Positions 60,899-64,000 of a DNA stretch of 64,000 bases are shown piece after piece. This DNA is from Burkholderia plantarii. GTDB lineage: Bacteria; Pseudomonadota; Gammaproteobacteria; Burkholderiales; Burkholderiaceae. Both the position numbers and the translations under genes were made by a program. The notes beneath the pieces were generated by a model that saw nothing but the letters and a program-made list of their open reading frames with translations, was not told the DNA's origin and searched no databases. The DNA is taken from contig NZ_CP007213.1 of the NCBI RefSeq assembly GCF_001411805.1, positions 1,240,001-1,304,000 on the forward strand, read 5' to 3'. Position 1 is the stretch's first letter. The number at the start of each line of letters is the position of its first letter.

Positions 60899-61966
60899 AT
60901 GCGGCGCGCGCGACGCGCCGAAGGCGGCGAGCGGAGCGAGGCGCGGCCGGCCGTGCCGTCTCCGGCGCGCCGCCGGCGTGCCATGGCGATCGGCCTGCTG
61001 CTGCTCGTCGCGTCGATGCTCGTCGCGACCGGCCTCGGCCCGGTGGCGATCGCGCCGGCCACCGTGGCGCGCGTGCTGGCCGCGCATCTGGCCGGCCACG
61101 CGGCGGCCGGCGTCGCGCCTGGGCTCGATACGATCGTCTGGCTGATCCGCTTGCCGCGCGTGCTGCTCGGCGCGCTGGTGGGCGCTGCACTGGCGATGGT
61201 GGGCGTCGCGCTGCAGGCGGCCACCGGCCACCGGATGGTCGATCCGCACCTGCTCGGCGTCAGCTCGGGCGCCTCGCTCGGCGCGGTGGTGGCCACCGTC
61301 TGGTTCGGCGCCGCGTTCGGCTGGCTCACGCTGTCAGGGTTCGCGTTCGCCGGCGCGCTCGGCGCCACCGCGCTCGTGATCGCGCTTGGCGCGCGTGCCG
61401 GGCGGCTCGATTCGTCGCGGCTGCTGCTGTCGGGCGTGGCCGTCTCGTTCGCGCTGATGGCGCTCACGAACCTGCTGATCTATCTCGGCGATCCGCGCGC
61501 GGCGCAGTCGGTGCTGTTCTGGATGCTGGGCGGCCTCGGCCTCGCGCGCTGGAGCCTGCTCGGCGCGCCGGCGGTCTGCCTCGTCGCGGGCGGGCTGCTG
61601 CTGTTCGGCCGGCGCCGCGAACTGAACGCGCTGACGAGCGGCGACGTGGCCGCGGCGGCGCTCGGCGTGGACGTGTCGGCGCGGCGCCGCGAGCTGTTCG
61701 TGGTCGGCTCGCTGCTGACGGCCGCCTGTGTCGCCGTGAGCGGCGCGATCGGCTTCGTCGGCCTGGTGGTGCCGCATGTGTGCCGGCGCCTGTTCGGCGC
61801 CGAGCACGGCCGACTGCTGCCGCTCGCGGCGCTCGGCGGCGCGCTCGCGCTGGTCTGGGCCGACGTGCTCGCGCGCACGCTGATCGCGCCCGACGACCTG
61901 CCGATCGGCGTGATCACCGCGCTGATCGGCGGGGCGCTGCTGGTGGGGCTGGTGCGGCGCGGCTAG
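60899..61966 (+). CDS. btuC: FecCD-family ABC permease, BtuC type
   Basis: 355 residues, about ten membrane segments. RLPRVLLGALVGAALAMVGVALQAATGHRMVDPHLLGVSSGASLGAV is the FecCD signature. LLSGVAVSFALMAL and VSGAIGFVGLVVPHVCRRLFG, toward the C-terminus, contact the ATPase. Arg-rich N-terminus before the first helix. The ATG is directly adjacent to the TAG of the binding-protein gene. Only one permease is present, so a homodimer is expected. Confidence 0.92.
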   Translation: MRRARRAEGGERSEARPAVPSPARRRRAMAIGLLLLVASMLVATGLGPVAIAPATVARVLAAHLAGHAAAGVAPGLDTIVWLIRLPRVLLGALVGAALAMVGVALQAATGHRMVDPHLLGVSSGASLGAVVATVWFGAAFGWLTLSGFAFAGALGATALVIALGARAGRLDSSRLLLSGVAVSFALMALTNLLIYLGDPRAAQSVLFWMLGGLGLARWSLLGAPAVCLVAGGLLLFGRRRELNALTSGDVAAAALGVDVSARRRELFVVGSLLTAACVAVSGAIGFVGLVVPHVCRRLFGAEHGRLLPLAALGGALALVWADVLARTLIAPDDLPIGVITALIGGALLVGLVRRG

Positions 61967-62726
61967 GGCAGGGACCGCGCGACAACCGCACGAGAAGCAC
62001 GCGCCCGATCCTCGCGCTTCCATCCGGCGAGGCACGTTTTCACCGACCCGGATTCGATGGATTGCCACCGGTTCATCCAGCCTCGATTGCGTGAATCACG
62101 GTCATTCATCGTCATGCCATGCTGTCGTGCGCGCTGCCTGGATCAATGCGCATGCAGGATGGGTTGGCATTGATTCCGGATTCGCGCCAAACGCACGTTC
62201 CCTGATTGCCGACCCTGCATTAACTGACCCTGCATTAACCGGCCCGGCATTGCCGTGCCGCCGGCGGCGCATGCTCGCGCACGGCGCCGGAGCCCTGCCG
62301 GCGGGGATTTTCCCTTCGACGACTGTCCGGACGTCCATCAGCCGTGGCAGCCGCTTCGAACGCGGCGACGGCTGGTCTCGCCTGATCGACGCGCTGTCGC
62401 GCCGGTTCGAATCGAAGGCGCGGCCCGGTGCCGGGCGCGATCGAGGTGAGCGGCTCGGCAGCCCGTGGTTCCGCGCGCGCGGCGACGTGACCGACGCGGC
62501 GGACCGCCGGCTCGCCGCGGCCGGTCGCGCCGGCCGGCGAACCGGCGAGCGATGCGGCACCGCGACGGCCGCATGCCCGCGCGGTGCCCGGCCCGCGCGA
62601 CGGCGCAGCATGACGTGCCGGCATGACGGCGTCGTTGATCGCCGCGCGCACCCTACAATGTCGACACGGGCTCCCGCGGCGTTTGCCGCCGCCCGGCGTC
62701 CGGCTGTTTTTTCAACGGGAGAAGGG
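61967..62726. other. Intergenic region with short tandem repeats
   Basis: 760 bp without a supported gene. Three 15-bp units occur at 62211-62255: two near-identical GACCCTGCATTAAC[T/C] copies followed by a diverged GGCCCGGCATTGCCG. TACAAT at 62654-62659 could be the -10 of the sirtuin gene. Frames crossing the region are Arg/Ala-rich noise. Confidence 0.5.
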
Positions 62727-63473
62727 ATGATGTCATCGGTATCGCATGGCCGGCCGCCGCGGCTCTACGTGTTTTCGGGCGCGGGCCTGTCCGCCGAGAG
62801 CGGGATTCCCACCTTCCGCACCGGCGACGGGATCTGGTCCAGCGCCAACCTCGACAAGGTCTGCAATTTCCTCACCTGGCGCCGCAACCGCGAGGCCGTG
62901 TTCGCGTTCTACAACGCACGGATCGCCGAGAAGCGCGACGCCGTTCCGAACGACGCGCACCGCATGCTGGCCGCCTGGCAGGACGCCTGGGGCACCGGGC
63001 GCGTGCGGCTCGTCACGCAGAACATCGACGACCTGCTGGAGCGCGCGGGCGCGCGGCACGTCGTGCATCTGCACGGCGACGTGCATTCGCTGCTCTGCAC
63101 CGCCTGCGATTGCCGGTTCCCGAAGGACGGCGAGCATTACCGGATCGATACCGCCTGCCCGGCCTGCGGTGAAGTCGAGGGGGTCAAGCCGGGCGTGGTG
63201 TTCTTCAACGAGGCCGCGCCCGAGTACGCGACGCTGCAGCGGATGCAACTGGAGATGACCGAGCGCGACCTGTTCGTGGCGATCGGCACCGCGTTCCAGG
63301 TGGTCGGGCCGGAGAGCCTGCTGCCGCGCGAGCGGCGCCTCGGCCATGCGCGCAATTTCCTCGTCGATCCGGCGCCGAGCCGCCCGGAATGCTTCGGTAC
63401 CGTCGAGGCGGTGTCGGCCAGCGTCGGGCTGCGGAATCTGCAGGCGCGCATCGAGGCGTTGATGGCCGAGTGA
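62727..63473 (+). CDS. cobB: Sir2-family NAD-dependent deacylase
   Basis: 248 residues. SGAGLSAESGIPTFR and TQNIDDLLERAG (NAD binding), catalytic His116 in HLHGD, and a zinc site Cys124/Cys127-Cys144/Cys147 (CTAC, CPAC). Sirtuins of this short bacterial class remove acetyl or succinyl groups from lysines, for example on acyl-CoA synthetase, using NAD+. Starts at 62727 or 62730 (ATGATG) behind GGAGAAGGG. A TACAAT -10 lies about 70 bp upstream. It is a single-gene unit after the B12 operon; the similar name to cobalamin genes is incidental. Confidence 0.93.
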   Translation: MMSSVSHGRPPRLYVFSGAGLSAESGIPTFRTGDGIWSSANLDKVCNFLTWRRNREAVFAFYNARIAEKRDAVPNDAHRMLAAWQDAWGTGRVRLVTQNIDDLLERAGARHVVHLHGDVHSLLCTACDCRFPKDGEHYRIDTACPACGEVEGVKPGVVFFNEAAPEYATLQRMQLEMTERDLFVAIGTAFQVVGPESLLPRERRLGHARNFLVDPAPSRPECFGTVEAVSASVGLRNLQARIEALMAE

Positions 63474-63596
63474 GGGGCAGGCAAGGCCGCGCCGCCGCGC
63501 GCGGGCGCGCATTTTTTCCTTTTCGTGCGCGCCGCTCCCGGCGAGTTTCCCTTATCCTGAAACCTTTCTGATTGTTTACATTGGATTGGGGGGCGG

Positions 63597-64000
63597 ATGC
63601 CGCATGACGTCAGTCTGATTGCCTTGCTCGCGGCCGGCTTCGGGCTCGCGATGATCTTCGGTTACCTCGCCTCGCTGCTGAAGATGCCGCCGCTGGTCGG
63701 CTACCTGCTGGCCGGCATCGTGATCGGCCCGGGTACGCCGGGCTTCGTCGGCGATCTCGCGCTCGCGCAGCAGCTGGCCGAGATCGGCGTGATGCTGCTG
63801 ATGTTCGGCGTGGGCCTGCATTTCTCGCTCGGCGACCTGCTCGCGGTGCGCAAGATCGCGCTGCCCGGCGCGGTCGTGCAGATCGCCGTGGCCACCGTGC
63901 TGGGCGGCGCGCTCGCGCTGGCCTGGGGCTGGAACCTCGGCGCGGCGCTGGTGTTCGGGCTCGCGCTGTCGGTGGCCAGCACCGTGGTGCTGCTGCGCGC
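63597..64000 (+). CDS. Kef-type monovalent cation:proton antiporter, truncated by window end
   Basis: First 134 residues of a CPA2 (KefB/YbaL-like) antiporter. Helix 1 MPHDVSLIALLAAGFGLAMIFGYLASLL, then KMPPLVGYLLAGIVIGPGTPGFVGD, and ALAQQLAEIGVMLLMFGVGLHFSLGDLLAVRK. It exchanges K+ or Na+ for H+ in the inner membrane, usually with a TrkA-N gating domain at the C-terminus, which would lie beyond the window. Start ATG 63597 with a GGGGG-rich RBS. Confidence 0.9.
   Translation, partial: MPHDVSLIALLAAGFGLAMIFGYLASLLKMPPLVGYLLAGIVIGPGTPGFVGDLALAQQLAEIGVMLLMFGVGLHFSLGDLLAVRKIALPGAVVQIAVATVLGGALALAWGWNLGAALVFGLALSVASTVVLLR

Noticed and set aside
62211..62255. Three 15-bp tandem units, considered as iterons or a CRISPR remnant
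   Set aside because: Only two near-identical copies and one diverged copy, with no spacers, cas genes or replication genes.
1..64000. Search for tRNA, rRNA, CRISPR arrays, prophage or complete IS elements
   Set aside because: None was seen; no cloverleaf with conserved T-arm, no repeat-spacer pattern, no integrase or transposase gene.

Overview
The window is a high-GC chromosomal segment of a Gram-negative beta-proteobacterium, most likely Burkholderia sensu stricto. This rests on the porin type, the TACAAT-like -10 elements, the csp/infA2 pair, PPK2, the long-form threonine deaminase and the many LysR/MFS cassettes. There is no rRNA, tRNA, CRISPR array, prophage or recognisable complete insertion sequence. 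Most genes look vertically inherited. The main decayed stretch is 47.5-48.4 kb.

Layout. 0-12 kb: an Lhr-type helicase cut by the window start, a LuxR regulator divergent from a nitrilase-superfamily amidase plus APC permease, a LysE exporter, a DUF457-type membrane protein, gamma-glutamyltransferase, and a LysR/DapA-like pair. 12-16 kb: a cold-shock island (cspA with long leader, second IF-1 gene with a TTG start) flanked by two related small orphan genes, then a TPR/glycosyltransferase-like protein. 16-24.5 kb: ppk2, then ilvA preceded by a complete Ile-codon attenuator, a YigZ protein, a methyltransferase, an NTF2-like/NCS1 permease pair and a porin. 24.5-35 kb: a metal (probably copper) region with three operons, each headed by a DUF2946 gene ending in an R-A-P-P motif. 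These precede a TonB receptor, a PepSY protein plus TonB receptor, and SCO1-PCuAC-CopC. 35.7-38.7 kb: a complete polar amino-acid ABC importer. 40-44.4 kb: a three-subunit gluconate-2-dehydrogenase-type operon behind a LacI-type operator. 44.5-53.9 kb: iron-dependent alcohol dehydrogenase, orphan small proteins including a lysozyme-like protein without its catalytic Glu, a ruined glutathione S-transferase, two MFS carriers, a LysR-regulated MFS-nitrilase operon and a VOC protein. 54-56 kb: an MHYT-GGDEF-EAL protein. 56.3-62 kb: a cobalamin riboswitch followed by a TonB receptor and a complete BtuFCD-like ABC importer. 62.7-64 kb: a sirtuin and a truncated Kef-type antiporter.

Most striking items: (1) three DUF2946 genes with C-terminal RAPP heading metal operons, which fits the copper-sensing upstream-ORF mechanism described for a Bordetella DUF2946 protein; (2) a textbook leader-peptide attenuator in front of ilvA; (3) a B12 riboswitch controlling a receptor that resembles siderophore receptors, with a small ORF between them; (4) several clean palindromic operators (LacI-type at 40134, PdhR/FadR-type at 39001, paired ACATCG palindromes at 21053, a LysR-type site at 50905).
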